DNA of 64,000 nt, taken from Photobacterium pectinilyticum (GTDB lineage Bacteria > Pseudomonadota > Gammaproteobacteria > Enterobacterales > Vibrionaceae). The translations under genes were made by a program, and so were the position numbers. Of the stretch, positions 10,423-19,103 are shown one piece after another. The stretch covers positions 1 to 64,000 of the forward strand of contig NZ_JANEYT010000021.1 in the NCBI RefSeq assembly GCF_024357955.1, in the 5' to 3' direction. The notes under the pieces were generated by a model, which was not told where the DNA came from, made no database searches, and saw nothing but the letters and a program-made list of their open reading frames with translations. Position 1 is the stretch's first letter. The number at the start of each line of letters is the position of its first letter.

Positions 10423-11271
10423 ATGTGGGATTATTCAGACAAGGTGAAAGAGCATTTCTTCTCACCCCAAAATGCCAAAGTTGTACCCGATGCGAATGCG
10501 AAGGGGGATGTGGGATCATTAAGTTGTGGTGATGCACTTAGCTTAACATTAAAGGTCGACCCAGAAAGTGAATTGATTGAAGACGCAGGTTTCCAAACAT
10601 TTGGCTGTGGGAGTGCGATCGCGTCTTCATCTGTGTTAACGGAAATGATTATTGGACGCACGTTAACGCAAGCTCAAGCACTGACTAACCGTGATATAGC
10701 GGATTATTTAGATGGGTTGCCACCAGAAAAAATGCATTGTTCAGTTATGGGCGTAGAAGCTTTACAAGCTGCCATTGCTGATTATCGCGGGGAAGTCTTC
10801 AATGATGATCATGAAGAAGGAGAGCTAATCTGTTGTTGTTTTGGCATCGACGATATCTTGATTCGTAAAGTCGTTAGCCAGAATAATCTTACTTCAATAG
10901 ATGATGTCATCCACTACACCAAAGCGGGAGGCGGGTGCTCTACATGCCATGAAAAAATTGAAGATGTATTAATGGAGTGCCTTAAAGAGAAAGAACTTAG
11001 CGAGCAAGATGGTAGTGCAGAAAAAATAGCGACTATTGAATCAATATTAGCGAGTGTAAGACCTGGTATTCAAGCTGATGGCGGTGATGTATCGCTGGTA
11101 GAGCTCGATGATGACATGGTCTTTATCGCGATGAGTGGGAATTGCTCTGGTTGTGGAATGGCAGGAATGACCATTGCTGATATAGAGCACCGAATTTGTG
11201 AGGCATTAGGTGCCTCTTATACCGTTTTCCCAGTGCAAGCTCCACAAGCTAAGGAGGTGAAATATGGTTGA
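10423..11271 (+). CDS. nifU: Fe-S cluster scaffold NifU
   Basis: NifU assembles Fe-S clusters from sulfur supplied by NifS for nitrogenase maturation. The 282-residue product has the full three-domain form: the N-terminal IscU-like domain (about 1-125; [10 protein letters not shown] and [11 protein letters not shown]), a central permanent [2Fe-2S] domain (about 134-180; ICCCFGI and [11 protein letters not shown]), and a C-terminal Nfu domain (about 205-275; [12 protein letters not shown]). GGGAGAGCTTT precedes the ATG. It overlaps the nifS start by eight bases. Confidence 0.97.
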   Translation: MWDYSDKVKEHFFSPQNAKVVPDANAKGDVGSLSCGDALSLTLKVDPESELIEDAGFQTFGCGSAIASSSVLTEMIIGRTLTQAQALTNRDIADYLDGLPPEKMHCSVMGVEALQAAIADYRGEVFNDDHEEGELICCCFGIDDILIRKVVSQNNLTSIDDVIHYTKAGGGCSTCHEKIEDVLMECLKEKELSEQDGSAEKIATIESILASVRPGIQADGGDVSLVELDDDMVFIAMSGNCSGCGMAGMTIADIEHRICEALGASYTVFPVQAPQAKEVKYG

Positions 11272-12472
11272 TATAACGTATTTGGATAATAATGCGACGA
11301 CACGACTTGCACCAGAAGTCTTCAGTGAGATGCGCCCATATCTTGAAGAGCATTATGGCAACCCATCGTCGATTTACCACTTTGGCTCTCAAGTAGGCAA
11401 AAAAATTGAGGAAGCACGCGAACGCGTCCAGATGTTATTGGGTGCAGAGTATGCAACTGAAGTGATTTTTACCGCTTCGGCGACGGAAGCCACGGCGACG
11501 GCAATCCATTCAGCACTAGAGGCGTATCCAGAGCGACGAGAGATCGTTACTTCAGTGATTGAGCACCCAGCGACGTTGGCATTATGTCAGCACCTTGAAC
11601 GCCAAGGGTATCGCGTTCACTGGATTGCTGTGGATAGCAAAGGTTCGTTAGATCTGACGACACTTAAAAGTGTGCTAACAGAACGTGTTGCTGTCGTCAG
11701 CTTGATGTGGGCAAATAACGAAACGGGCACACTCTTTCCTATTGAAACAGTCGGGTCTTGGGTAAAAGAAGTGGGGGCACAATTTCATGTCGATGCCGTA
11801 CAAGTCGTGGGTAAACACCCTATCAATATCGCTCAAACATCGATTGATATGCTGTCACTCTCTGCGCATAAATTTCATGGACCAAAGGGGGTTGGTGCCC
11901 TGTATGTGAAAAGGGGAAACAGATTTAGACCCTTACTCCGTGGCGGGCATCAAGAACGTGGTCGCCGAGCAGGAACAGAGAATACCGCAGGTATCATCGG
12001 ATTAGGCAAAGCGGCAGAGTTAGCAATATCATCTCTGGCTGATGACCTCTCTCGGATAAAGGTACTTCGCGATCATTTAGAGCAAACCTTACTCGCTGTT
12101 GTCCCACACAGTTTTGTGACTGGCGATCCGCAGTGCCGAGTGGCAAACACCTGCAATATCGCTTTTGAATTTATTGAAGGTGAAGCGTTACTGCTCATGC
12201 TTGACCAGTTAGGTATTGCCGCTTCGTCAGGGTCGGCATGTACCTCTGGTGCATTAGAACCATCACATGTTATGAAAGCGATGGGAGTACCATTGACAGC
12301 AGCGCATGGCACATTGCGTTTTTCCCTTTCTCGTTACACCACAGAGGAGGAGATTAACCGGGTTATTGATGCGCTTCCAAAAATAGTCGCTCAGTTAAGA
12401 AACTTATCGCCATACTGGAATGCTGAAACGAATAGTGCCGATATGAGCAGCTTTGTTCCTCAATATGGATAA
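11264..12472 (+). CDS. nifS: cysteine desulfurase NifS
   Basis: NifS is the PLP enzyme that converts cysteine to alanine and passes sulfur to NifU. The 402-residue product shows [14 protein letters not shown] at the N-terminus, the PLP lysine in [12 protein letters not shown] and the catalytic cysteine in [18 protein letters not shown]. An AAGGAGGTG motif inside the end of nifU places the start at 11264. Translation is probably coupled to nifU. The C-terminus overlaps the leader of nifV. Confidence 0.97.
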   Translation: MVDITYLDNNATTRLAPEVFSEMRPYLEEHYGNPSSIYHFGSQVGKKIEEARERVQMLLGAEYATEVIFTASATEATATAIHSALEAYPERREIVTSVIEHPATLALCQHLERQGYRVHWIAVDSKGSLDLTTLKSVLTERVAVVSLMWANNETGTLFPIETVGSWVKEVGAQFHVDAVQVVGKHPINIAQTSIDMLSLSAHKFHGPKGVGALYVKRGNRFRPLLRGGHQERGRRAGTENTAGIIGLGKAAELAISSLADDLSRIKVLRDHLEQTLLAVVPHSFVTGDPQCRVANTCNIAFEFIEGEALLLMLDQLGIAASSGSACTSGALEPSHVMKAMGVPLTAAHGTLRFSLSRYTTEEEINRVIDALPKIVAQLRNLSPYWNAETNSADMSSFVPQYG

Positions 12473-12482
12473 GGGGAGCGCC

Positions 12483-13676
12483 ATGAAAGATTTCGCTGTA
12501 CAGGAAAAGAAGTTAACCGCTCGAACCACGACACATCGGCATGTGGTCATTAATGACACAACACTCAGAGATGGTGAACAGAGCCCAGGTGTTGCTTTTA
12601 CTGCGGATGAAAAGCTAGATATTGCTGTGTCATTACAAGCCGCGGGGGTCGATGAAATTGAGGTGGGGATCCCGATGATGGGAGGTAAAGAGCGGGAAGT
12701 TATTCGTGCGATTACCCAGCTGTTAACGACGACTCAATCGATGGCGTGGTGTCGAATGCATCCCAATGATCTTAGTGCGTGTAGACACCTTACTGTTGAT
12801 TGGCTCGATCTTTCGTTGCCAGCTTCAAGTCAACAGCGTGGGAGTAAGCTTGGCGTTTCTTTACCGGCCCTTCTCGAACAGTCAACGACGGTTATTCGTG
12901 ATGCTATTCAGATGGGTTTTCGGGTTTGTGTGGGAATGGAAGATGCATCTCGAGCGGCACCAGAAACATTAATTCAAATCGCGGAGATGGCGCAGACAAT
13001 GGGGGCAGAGCGGCTTCGTTTTGCTGATACTGTCGGCATACTTGATCCATTTAGTACCTATGAGGCGATAAAGTTTCTTGTTGAGCGTTCAGATCTGCAA
13101 ATAGAGATGCATGCTCATGATGATCTCGGTATGGCTACCGCGAATACCTATGCGGCTATTCAGGCAGGGGCCTACTCTGTCAATACGACATTAAATGGAC
13201 TGGGTGAGCGTGCTGGAAATGCTCCTCTGGAAGAAGTTGTTGCTACGTTAAACGCGCTGCAAGGTAATACGATGAGTCCTGTTCAAGATGAAAGCAGAAA
13301 GACTTTCGTTGACCTCGCCAAATTGCCTGAACTTTGTCAAAAAGTGGCTCATTATTCTCGTCGCCCTAACCCTGCGAATAAGCCCGTTGTTGGTGATGTT
13401 GTATTCACTCATGAGTCGGGTATTCATGTCGATGGGCTTATAAAAAACATGGAAAACTACCAAGGGTTGAAGCCGCACCTTGTTGGGCGTGAGCATGAAA
13501 TGGTATTGGGAAAGCATTCTGGTTGCCAAGCCATTCAAACGGTGTCAAAACAGTGGGGGATGGAGCTTTCTCCTCGGTCTTTATTGCCGATTAAAGCGCT
13601 GTTACGCCGCTGGGCAGAAGAGAATAAGCGAATAGTGGAACGCGCTGATTTCGTCACGATAATCGATTCTCTCTAA
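12483..13676 (+). CDS. nifV: homocitrate synthase NifV
   Basis: NifV condenses acetyl-CoA with 2-oxoglutarate to make homocitrate, the organic ligand of FeMo-cofactor. The 397-residue product has the DRE-TIM signature NDTTLRDGEQSPGV near residue 25, the metal-binding HAHDDLGMATANT and GLGERAGNAPLEEV. I choose the ATG at 12483 because AAGGGGAGCG is ideally spaced; an in-frame ATG at 12453 lies inside nifS. It is the third gene of the nifUSV set. Confidence 0.95.
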   Translation: MKDFAVQEKKLTARTTTHRHVVINDTTLRDGEQSPGVAFTADEKLDIAVSLQAAGVDEIEVGIPMMGGKEREVIRAITQLLTTTQSMAWCRMHPNDLSACRHLTVDWLDLSLPASSQQRGSKLGVSLPALLEQSTTVIRDAIQMGFRVCVGMEDASRAAPETLIQIAEMAQTMGAERLRFADTVGILDPFSTYEAIKFLVERSDLQIEMHAHDDLGMATANTYAAIQAGAYSVNTTLNGLGERAGNAPLEEVVATLNALQGNTMSPVQDESRKTFVDLAKLPELCQKVAHYSRRPNPANKPVVGDVVFTHESGIHVDGLIKNMENYQGLKPHLVGREHEMVLGKHSGCQAIQTVSKQWGMELSPRSLLPIKALLRRWAEENKRIVERADFVTIIDSL

Positions 13677-13745
13677 TTATGAGACAAGCCGGTTTAGGGC
13701 GTTGGCAATATCATAATCAGTATCGAGCAAGGAGGGCTAAATACG

Positions 13746-14066
13746 ATGATTTCTGATGTTTTAGAAGAGTTGGAGTCGGTGGAAGATATCTTTCATCATT
13801 TTGAAATCCCGTTTGATACTGCTGAGCTGAAGGTTCGTCGGATTGATCTTCTTCGACGAGTCGGTGCGTGTATCATCGCTCATCAACAAGAAAGTAACCT
13901 TGAACGTTTTCGTCTTGCTTTAATCGATACTTATCAAGAGTTTTTGAATGCTGGCGACCCCCTTGAGCTGCTGTCAAAATGCGCAGGTTGCAGCCAATGT
14001 GATGACCCTGAAGATGACAATTGTACTGAGGTTGGCAGTATTCCAATTAAGGTTGCTTATGAATGA
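13746..14066 (+). CDS. nifW: nitrogenase stabilising/protective protein NifW
   Basis: The 106-residue product matches NifW: an acidic start EELESVEDIFHHFEIPFD, then VRRIDLLRRVGACI and a helical middle. NifW associates with MoFe protein and is thought to protect it from oxygen or aid P-cluster formation. The C-terminal CAGCSQCDDPEDDNC gives four closely spaced cysteines, more than I expect for the family. AAGGAGGGCTAAATACG precedes the ATG. It overlaps nifZ by eight bases. Confidence 0.85.
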   Translation: MISDVLEELESVEDIFHHFEIPFDTAELKVRRIDLLRRVGACIIAHQQESNLERFRLALIDTYQEFLNAGDPLELLSKCAGCSQCDDPEDDNCTEVGSIPIKVAYE

Positions 14067-14505
14067 TATACGCTTCTCTATCGGTGACGAAGTACGGGTT
14101 GTACGAGATATTCGTAGTGATGGCAGCAATGTTGGTTATTCAAAAGGTGACTTATTGGTGCGAGAAGGCGAGATTGGCATCGTTCGTCATGTCGGATACT
14201 GGCTACAAGACCAAGTGATATTTCGAGTCTATTTTTTAAACGCAAATATGACTATTGGTGTGCGAGATAAAGAGGTTATTAGCGCTCAGTTAGCTTGGTG
14301 TCCGACCAAGTATTACAGAGGACAAACAGTGCAACTGACTCTCGATCTCAGAGCGCAAGGGGAGATGATTGCCAGACGAGGTGATGACGTTCAGGTTATT
14401 GATTATGAGCGTGATTTAGCAACAGGCGATTTGAATTACAAGATTGCACTTAATGAGTTTTGGATCAATGTCGCCGATCGAGCATTAAGTTCATCACTAT
14501 CATAG
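14059..14505 (+). CDS. nifZ: MoFe protein maturation factor NifZ
   Basis: NifZ helps form the second P-cluster of each MoFe protein. The 148-residue product fits: an N-terminal SH3-like segment (FSIGDEVRVVRDIRSDG...LLVREGEIGIVRHVG) and the block FRVYFLNANMTIGVRDKEVI. The start at 14059 overlaps the nifW stop, matching usual NifZ N-termini; an in-frame ATG at 13948 lies deep in nifW. Confidence 0.9.
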   Translation: MNDIRFSIGDEVRVVRDIRSDGSNVGYSKGDLLVREGEIGIVRHVGYWLQDQVIFRVYFLNANMTIGVRDKEVISAQLAWCPTKYYRGQTVQLTLDLRAQGEMIARRGDDVQVIDYERDLATGDLNYKIALNEFWINVADRALSSSLS

Positions 14506-14522
14506 TAAGCAGGGATCGCTTA

Positions 14523-15368
14523 ATGATGAAAATAGTAGAAGATTTAAACAGCATAGAAGATAGTTTGCAATATGATGTGATGCGTTTGGCGCTCACAAAA
14601 TATGGAGAAAATGCATCACTTTTACCTGACGATGTGCAGAAAACACTTCGTAAAGAGGCTTTAGCTATTCAGCAGTTACGGTTTAAAATTCTTCGCTCTC
14701 CAGAAGCGGCGACGTTACAAGTGAGTGAATCAGAAATAATGGATTCTATCGCAGCGCTGATTAAAGAGAGTGAGACTGATTTTAATGAGCTGTTATCTAA
14801 GCATGATTTTACTCATGAAAAATTAATACGGGTACTGAATCTAGAGTTACTTGCAACAAAAGTACTGGATAGTGTTAGTCAAAATATACCTGAGTTAAAC
14901 CTTGAGCATGCGCATGATTATTATCATAAGAATATTGATAAATTTTCAAGAAATAAGCTTTGGAATCTCAATCAGATACTTATTACTGTTAATGAGGATT
15001 ATGATGGCAGTAATAGAGAGGAAGTAATCGATAAAATTGATAAAGTTCATCGTATTGCCACGCTTGATAATTTTAGTCACTTAGCGCTGCAACATTCAGA
15101 GTGCCCATCAGCAGCCAATGAGGGCTCCCTTGGTTGGTGTGAAAGTGGGAAGCTCTACCCAGAGATTGAGCAAGTACTTGAAGCCCTTGAACCCAATCGT
15201 ATAAGTCAACCTATTGAAACTGAGTTAGGTTTTCATCTGGTTATGTATCAAGAGACAAAGTCAGCCAAGATATCATCATTTGATGAAGTCAAACCCCAAT
15301 TGATGCAATGGCATAAAGAGAGAGCGCAACGTTACTGCCAAAAACAGTGGCTAGCAGGATTAGAATAG
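14523..15368 (+). CDS. nifM: NifM, peptidyl-prolyl isomerase for NifH maturation
   Basis: NifM is a parvulin-type prolyl isomerase needed to make active NifH in enterics and Azotobacter. The 281-residue product has a helical N-terminal half and a C-terminal rotamase domain (about 150-265): LNQILITVNEDYDGSN, FSHLALQHSECPSAANEGSLGWCESGKLYPEIE and PIETELGFHLVMYQE. The ATG at 14523 (MMKIVEDL) follows GCAGGGATCGCTTA; the in-frame ATG at 14460 lies in nifZ. The nifU-S-V-W-Z-M series looks like one unit, with mod genes following after 97 bases. Confidence 0.93.
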   Translation: MMKIVEDLNSIEDSLQYDVMRLALTKYGENASLLPDDVQKTLRKEALAIQQLRFKILRSPEAATLQVSESEIMDSIAALIKESETDFNELLSKHDFTHEKLIRVLNLELLATKVLDSVSQNIPELNLEHAHDYYHKNIDKFSRNKLWNLNQILITVNEDYDGSNREEVIDKIDKVHRIATLDNFSHLALQHSECPSAANEGSLGWCESGKLYPEIEQVLEALEPNRISQPIETELGFHLVMYQETKSAKISSFDEVKPQLMQWHKERAQRYCQKQWLAGLE

Positions 15369-15429
15369 AGAATTATTTGTAAGCCTAAATGCCTAGGTGT
15401 CTTAATTAATACTGCCAATATTATCGTTG

Positions 15430-15443
15430 TGATATTTATATCA
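15430..15443. promoter_or_regulatory. inverted repeat upstream of modA
   Basis: TGATAT-TT-ATATCA lies 23 bases before modA. It could be a regulator site in a modA promoter. It does not fit the ModE consensus well, and its spacing is wrong for FNR or CRP, so the binding protein is unknown. Confidence 0.35.
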
Positions 15444-15465
15444 ATCAAATCATAAGGTTATAACA

Positions 15466-16209
15466 ATGAGAAAGATTATTTTTTTCGTACAGCTATTAAC
15501 GTTAACGAGTGTATTTCCTGTTTATGCCGATGTGTTAGTTGCGGTAGCGAATAACTTTTATTTACCATCACAAAAGCTTGCTGAAAAATTTGAACAAGAA
15601 ACAGGTGAAAAAATTGAAATAAGCACCGGCTCCACAGGGCAACTTTATGCGCAAATTAAAAACGGAGCGCCATTTGATATATTTTTAGCCGCTGACCAAG
15701 CCAGACCTAAAGCGCTGGCAGATGAAGGCTTATCACTTGAGGCGAAAACATACGCGCAAGGTATTCTTGTTCTTTGGTCGCCAGATCCTCGGCTGATTGA
15801 TAAAGAGGGGGCTGTTTTAGATAGTCAGCAGTATGCCTATATTGCTGTCGCTGATCCTAAACTCGCCCCGTACGGTGCCGCAGCAATGGAAGCGTTAGAT
15901 CACATTGGCCTTCGTGAGGTTGTGACAGCAAAGCAAGTGGTAGGGAAAGGGCTCAATGCGACTTATCAGTATGTGGATAGCGGTAATGCACAACTAGGCT
16001 TTCTTGCCTATTCGCAAGTCATTGACAAAATTAAAGCGAAGCAAGGCTCCTTTTGGAAAGTCCCCACATCAACTTACCAGCCAATTTTGCAAGATGCCGT
16101 GTTAATGAAAGCGGCTGCCAATAAAGTATCTGCTGTTGCTTTCATGGACTACCTACAATCCGAAGCTGGGCGCCAACTTATCGCTGACTATGGTTATGAA
16201 GTGCCTTAA
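15466..16209 (+). CDS. modA: molybdate-binding periplasmic protein ModA
   Basis: ModA captures molybdate in the periplasm for the ModBC importer. The 247-residue product has a signal peptide ending near VYA-DVL (about residue 22). Its oxyanion-binding motifs include AVANNF, STGSTGQLYAQIKNGAPFDIFLAADQARP and PKLAPYGAAA. TAAGGTTATAAC precedes the ATG. Its position right after nifM links molybdenum uptake to FeMo-cofactor demand. Confidence 0.95.
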   Translation: MRKIIFFVQLLTLTSVFPVYADVLVAVANNFYLPSQKLAEKFEQETGEKIEISTGSTGQLYAQIKNGAPFDIFLAADQARPKALADEGLSLEAKTYAQGILVLWSPDPRLIDKEGAVLDSQQYAYIAVADPKLAPYGAAAMEALDHIGLREVVTAKQVVGKGLNATYQYVDSGNAQLGFLAYSQVIDKIKAKQGSFWKVPTSTYQPILQDAVLMKAAANKVSAVAFMDYLQSEAGRQLIADYGYEVP

Positions 16210-16275
16210 AACCAGAAACATTGGATATTTAGGGTCATTGAGTAGAAAACGTTTTATGTTTACTGGGAGGTCAAC

Positions 16276-16953
16276 ATGGATTGGACTGTCGTTACGTTAA
16301 CACTGCGTTTAGCATTAACGGTGACACTGGTATTGCTGTTAATTGCAACACCAATAGCATGGTGGCTTTCTCAAACAGCGTCACGCTGGAAGGGCTTGAT
16401 TTCTGCAGTATGTACTATGCCGATGGTGCTGCCACCGACCGTATTAGGTTTCTATCTTTTGGTCTTAATGGGGCCTCATGGACCACTTGGCTCATTGTTT
16501 AACGCCATGGGGATACCGCGTTTGCCTTTTTCGTTTATGGGTATTGTTATCGCGTGTACAGTGCACTCACTTCCCTTTGTTGTTCAGCCATTGGAAAACA
16601 GCTTTAAAGCGATTGGCAAAGCACCGTTAGAAGCGGCTGCAACATTACGTTGCCCACCTTATAAGGTCTTTCTTGAAGTGGCATTACCATTAGCATGGCC
16701 TGGCATACTCAGTGCTGCAATTATGGGCTTTTGTCATACATTGGGTGAATTTGGCGTGGTTTTGATGGTTGGTGGGAATATCCCAGGACAAACGCGTGTA
16801 CTTTCTGTTGCTATCTATAGTCATGTAGAGGCGATGGAATATGCGCAAGCACATATGTTGGCGGGTGGGCTTGTCATTATATCCTTACTTGCACTGTTAA
16901 TGATTCACGCTATTCAAGGTTATGGCGCTTTTCTACGCCAGGAGAGCGCATAA
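16276..16953 (+). CDS. modB: molybdate ABC transporter permease ModB
   Basis: This inner-membrane permease forms the molybdate channel with ModC. The 225-residue product has about five to six hydrophobic segments and the EAA loop with its conserved glycine (EAAATLRCPPYKVFLEVALPLAWPGI), followed by GFCHTLGEFGVVLMVGGNIPG, a strong ModB signature. GGGAGGTCAAC precedes the ATG. Its stop overlaps the modC ATG by one base (TAATG). Confidence 0.95.
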   Translation: MDWTVVTLTLRLALTVTLVLLLIATPIAWWLSQTASRWKGLISAVCTMPMVLPPTVLGFYLLVLMGPHGPLGSLFNAMGIPRLPFSFMGIVIACTVHSLPFVVQPLENSFKAIGKAPLEAAATLRCPPYKVFLEVALPLAWPGILSAAIMGFCHTLGEFGVVLMVGGNIPGQTRVLSVAIYSHVEAMEYAQAHMLAGGLVIISLLALLMIHAIQGYGAFLRQESA

Positions 16954-18197
16954 TGATGATAAATGGTAATACATTAACTTCACACCTAGTCGAAGGGGTT
17001 AAGCAGCAAGGTGTTAGCCAAAACGCCACAGCGGATGACTTGCGAATTCGTATTGAACAGTCTTATAAAGGGTTTACATTAGATGTTGATCTGCGCATAC
17101 CCATGCGTGGGGTAACGGTACTGTTTGGCCCTTCTGGCTGCGGCAAAACAACGTGTTTGCGAGCACTTGCAGGGTTGAATCGATTTGATTCGGCTGACAT
17201 AACATTTGGTAAAGAAGTTTGGCAAGATAAAAATAACTTTGTACCTGTATATCAAAGAGGTATCGGTTACATTTTCCAAGAGCCCGCTCTATTCCCCCAC
17301 TTATCTGTCAGGGATAACCTGAAATTTGGAATGAAACGAATCCCTAAAAGTGAACACCGAGTTGAGCTTGATGAGTTACTTGATCTGCTGAATGTTGGTC
17401 ACTTACTCGAACGGCGTCCAAACGGATTGTCGGGTGGAGAAAAACAACGGGTCGCCATTGCTCGTGCTTTGCTTACCTCACCACGTTTACTGTTAATGGA
17501 CGAGCCACTCTCAGCACTTGATAGTCAGATAAAAAGGGAAATCCTTCCTTACTTAGAGCGCTTGCACCAGTACTTACAGATCCCCATTGTCTATGTTACA
17601 CATAGTGTTGAAGAGTTAACTCGACTTGCCGATCATCTTGTTCTGTTAAAAGAAGGTTCGATGATTGCAAAAGGTGATCCAGCAACACTGTTGATGTCAC
17701 CGCAGCACCAACACGCATTTGGTCAATCAGCCGGTGTTCTATTAAATGTGCTTAATGCTGAAAGTGCGAACGATGGGCTGATTAAATTTTGGTGTGGTCA
17801 AGAACAGGGATCAGCTGTACCTATTTGGATAACCCTCGGTGAGAGCGAAAGCCGTTATTCCGAGCAGAAAGAAGAACTTGCTCAGTATCGAGATAGATAC
17901 CGATGTCGAGTACTTGCTACGGATGTCAGTATTGCATTAGATAGACCGACGAATACATCTATCATAAACCTTCTTCCTGCAAGGTTAGTGTCGATCAACA
18001 GCTCAGAAGAGATGGGGCATTTCGATAACCATCAGGTTGATCACTCATTATCAAAGGCTGTTGAAGTTCTGCTTAAACTTCAATTAGCCAGTGGTGAATG
18101 TATATTGGCCCAAATTAGCATGGCATCTTTGCGTCGTTTGAATTTGGTCATTGGCCAGCATGTATGGGCGCAAATTAAAGCGGTTGCAGTACTGTGA
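16953..18197 (+). CDS. modC: molybdate ABC transporter ATPase ModC
   Basis: ModC powers molybdate import. The 414-residue product has Walker A GPSGCGKTT (about residue 59), the signature NGLSGGEKQRVAIARAL, Walker B LLLMDEPLSALD and H-loop YVTHS, and a long C-terminal region (about 285-414) with TOBE/Mop-type segments that bind oxyanion. It starts with a 30-residue lead before the ABC core, longer than usual; a later start is possible. Its stop is one base from the converging nifQ stop. Confidence 0.94.
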   Translation: MMINGNTLTSHLVEGVKQQGVSQNATADDLRIRIEQSYKGFTLDVDLRIPMRGVTVLFGPSGCGKTTCLRALAGLNRFDSADITFGKEVWQDKNNFVPVYQRGIGYIFQEPALFPHLSVRDNLKFGMKRIPKSEHRVELDELLDLLNVGHLLERRPNGLSGGEKQRVAIARALLTSPRLLLMDEPLSALDSQIKREILPYLERLHQYLQIPIVYVTHSVEELTRLADHLVLLKEGSMIAKGDPATLLMSPQHQHAFGQSAGVLLNVLNAESANDGLIKFWCGQEQGSAVPIWITLGESESRYSEQKEELAQYRDRYRCRVLATDVSIALDRPTNTSIINLLPARLVSINSSEEMGHFDNHQVDHSLSKAVEVLLKLQLASGECILAQISMASLRRLNLVIGQHVWAQIKAVAVL

Positions 18198-18198
18198 T

Positions 18199-18780
18199 TT
18201 AAACGTCGTCTATAAAACATTCACTCCTCGAACTACACGCCTCACAGCTTGGTGCGCGGCATACATAGTCGCCACCTGCTTGACACAGTTGTAGATAGAA
18301 AAAACGTTTCCAACGCATATTTTTAATGTTCATGGTATGTAGGGTGGGAAGGTAAATGCTGATTAAGGTGGAAAGATCTTGGCGGCAGTCCATACCCAGA
18401 TCTTTCCATAAGTGCTGCTGCCCTAAACAGGCAGCGGCTAATACCTTACAAAAGTGTTCTGCATGTAACTCCTTTGGATTTATATGTGGAGTGAATAGAC
18501 TATGCAGCGTCAGCCACTCTTCTTCTCTCGATTTAAGTAATGTTCCTCGCAATTTAGCTTGCTCTGTTAAAACAGGCTGTTCGCTAAGTAATGACCCCTG
18601 TTCAAGGTCGAAATCAAGTACGATGTTTTCGAAAGCTTCTTGCGTGATACCGAACGTTGGAGGCAGCGCACTCTTACCTTGCAAGTAACGTGTGTAAATA
18701 GATCGCCATAATCGTGACAGCGTCACCTTGTGGGGTTGAGGAGGCGTTAATTTATTCAATGCAATTCCTTGTGTGTTCAT
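18199..18780 (-). CDS. nifQ: NifQ, molybdenum donor for FeMo-cofactor
   Basis: NifQ carries a Mo-Fe-S cluster and donates molybdenum to NifEN. The 193-residue product ends with the NifQ cysteine motif Cx4Cx2Cx5C (CRAPSCEACSSRSEC), which fixes the identity. The rest is helical and poorly conserved, with HLWKDLGMDCRQDLSTL typical of the family. It is third in the reverse nifB-ferredoxin-nifQ unit, 58 bases after the ferredoxin gene. It faces modC tail-to-tail with one intervening base. Confidence 0.93.
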   Translation of the reverse strand: MNTQGIALNKLTPPQPHKVTLSRLWRSIYTRYLQGKSALPPTFGITQEAFENIVLDFDLEQGSLLSEQPVLTEQAKLRGTLLKSREEEWLTLHSLFTPHINPKELHAEHFCKVLAAACLGQQHLWKDLGMDCRQDLSTLISIYLPTLHTMNIKNMRWKRFFYLQLCQAGGDYVCRAPSCEACSSRSECFIDDV

Positions 18781-18838
18781 TTCTATTTGGTGTGTATTAA
18801 TGCGCTTCCTTGACCCATGTTGCTAGTCAGCTTAAGCA

Positions 18839-19102
18839 TTAAATAGTGATAAACATCGTGTTTGGGGGAGGGGACAGTGAACCTTTAGGGTTTAAGGTTT
18901 TTCCGTATTGATCGACAATCGCTTCTTCAATCGGACAAATACTGGCACATTGCTGATCTTCAAATTGTCCACTGCATTCGTTACATCGTTGAGGGTGAAC
19001 CGCGTAATGAACAGCTTCACTGCCTTGATAAATAGCATTATTGGGGCAGACAAGTTTGCACGCATTACAACCGGTGCATTTATCTGTGATCGTTAAACTC
19101 AT
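18839..19102 (-). CDS. fdxN: nifB-associated 2[4Fe-4S] ferredoxin (FdxN type)
   Basis: The 87-residue product has CTGCNACKLVCP (residues about 9-20) and a second set CNECSGQFEDQQCASICP, in which a longer loop separates the second and third cysteines, as in the ferredoxins that follow nifB. These proteins support NifB-cofactor synthesis. It starts one base after the nifB stop and is surely cotranscribed with nifB. Confidence 0.92.
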   Translation of the reverse strand: MSLTITDKCTGCNACKLVCPNNAIYQGSEAVHYAVHPQRCNECSGQFEDQQCASICPIEEAIVDQYGKTLNPKGSLSPPPNTMFITI

Positions 19103-19103
19103 A

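Noticed and set aside
15420..15460. ModE operator upstream of modA
   Set aside because: ModE sites have CGTTATAT-type arms with wider spacing; the TGATAT-TT-ATATCA repeat does not fit.
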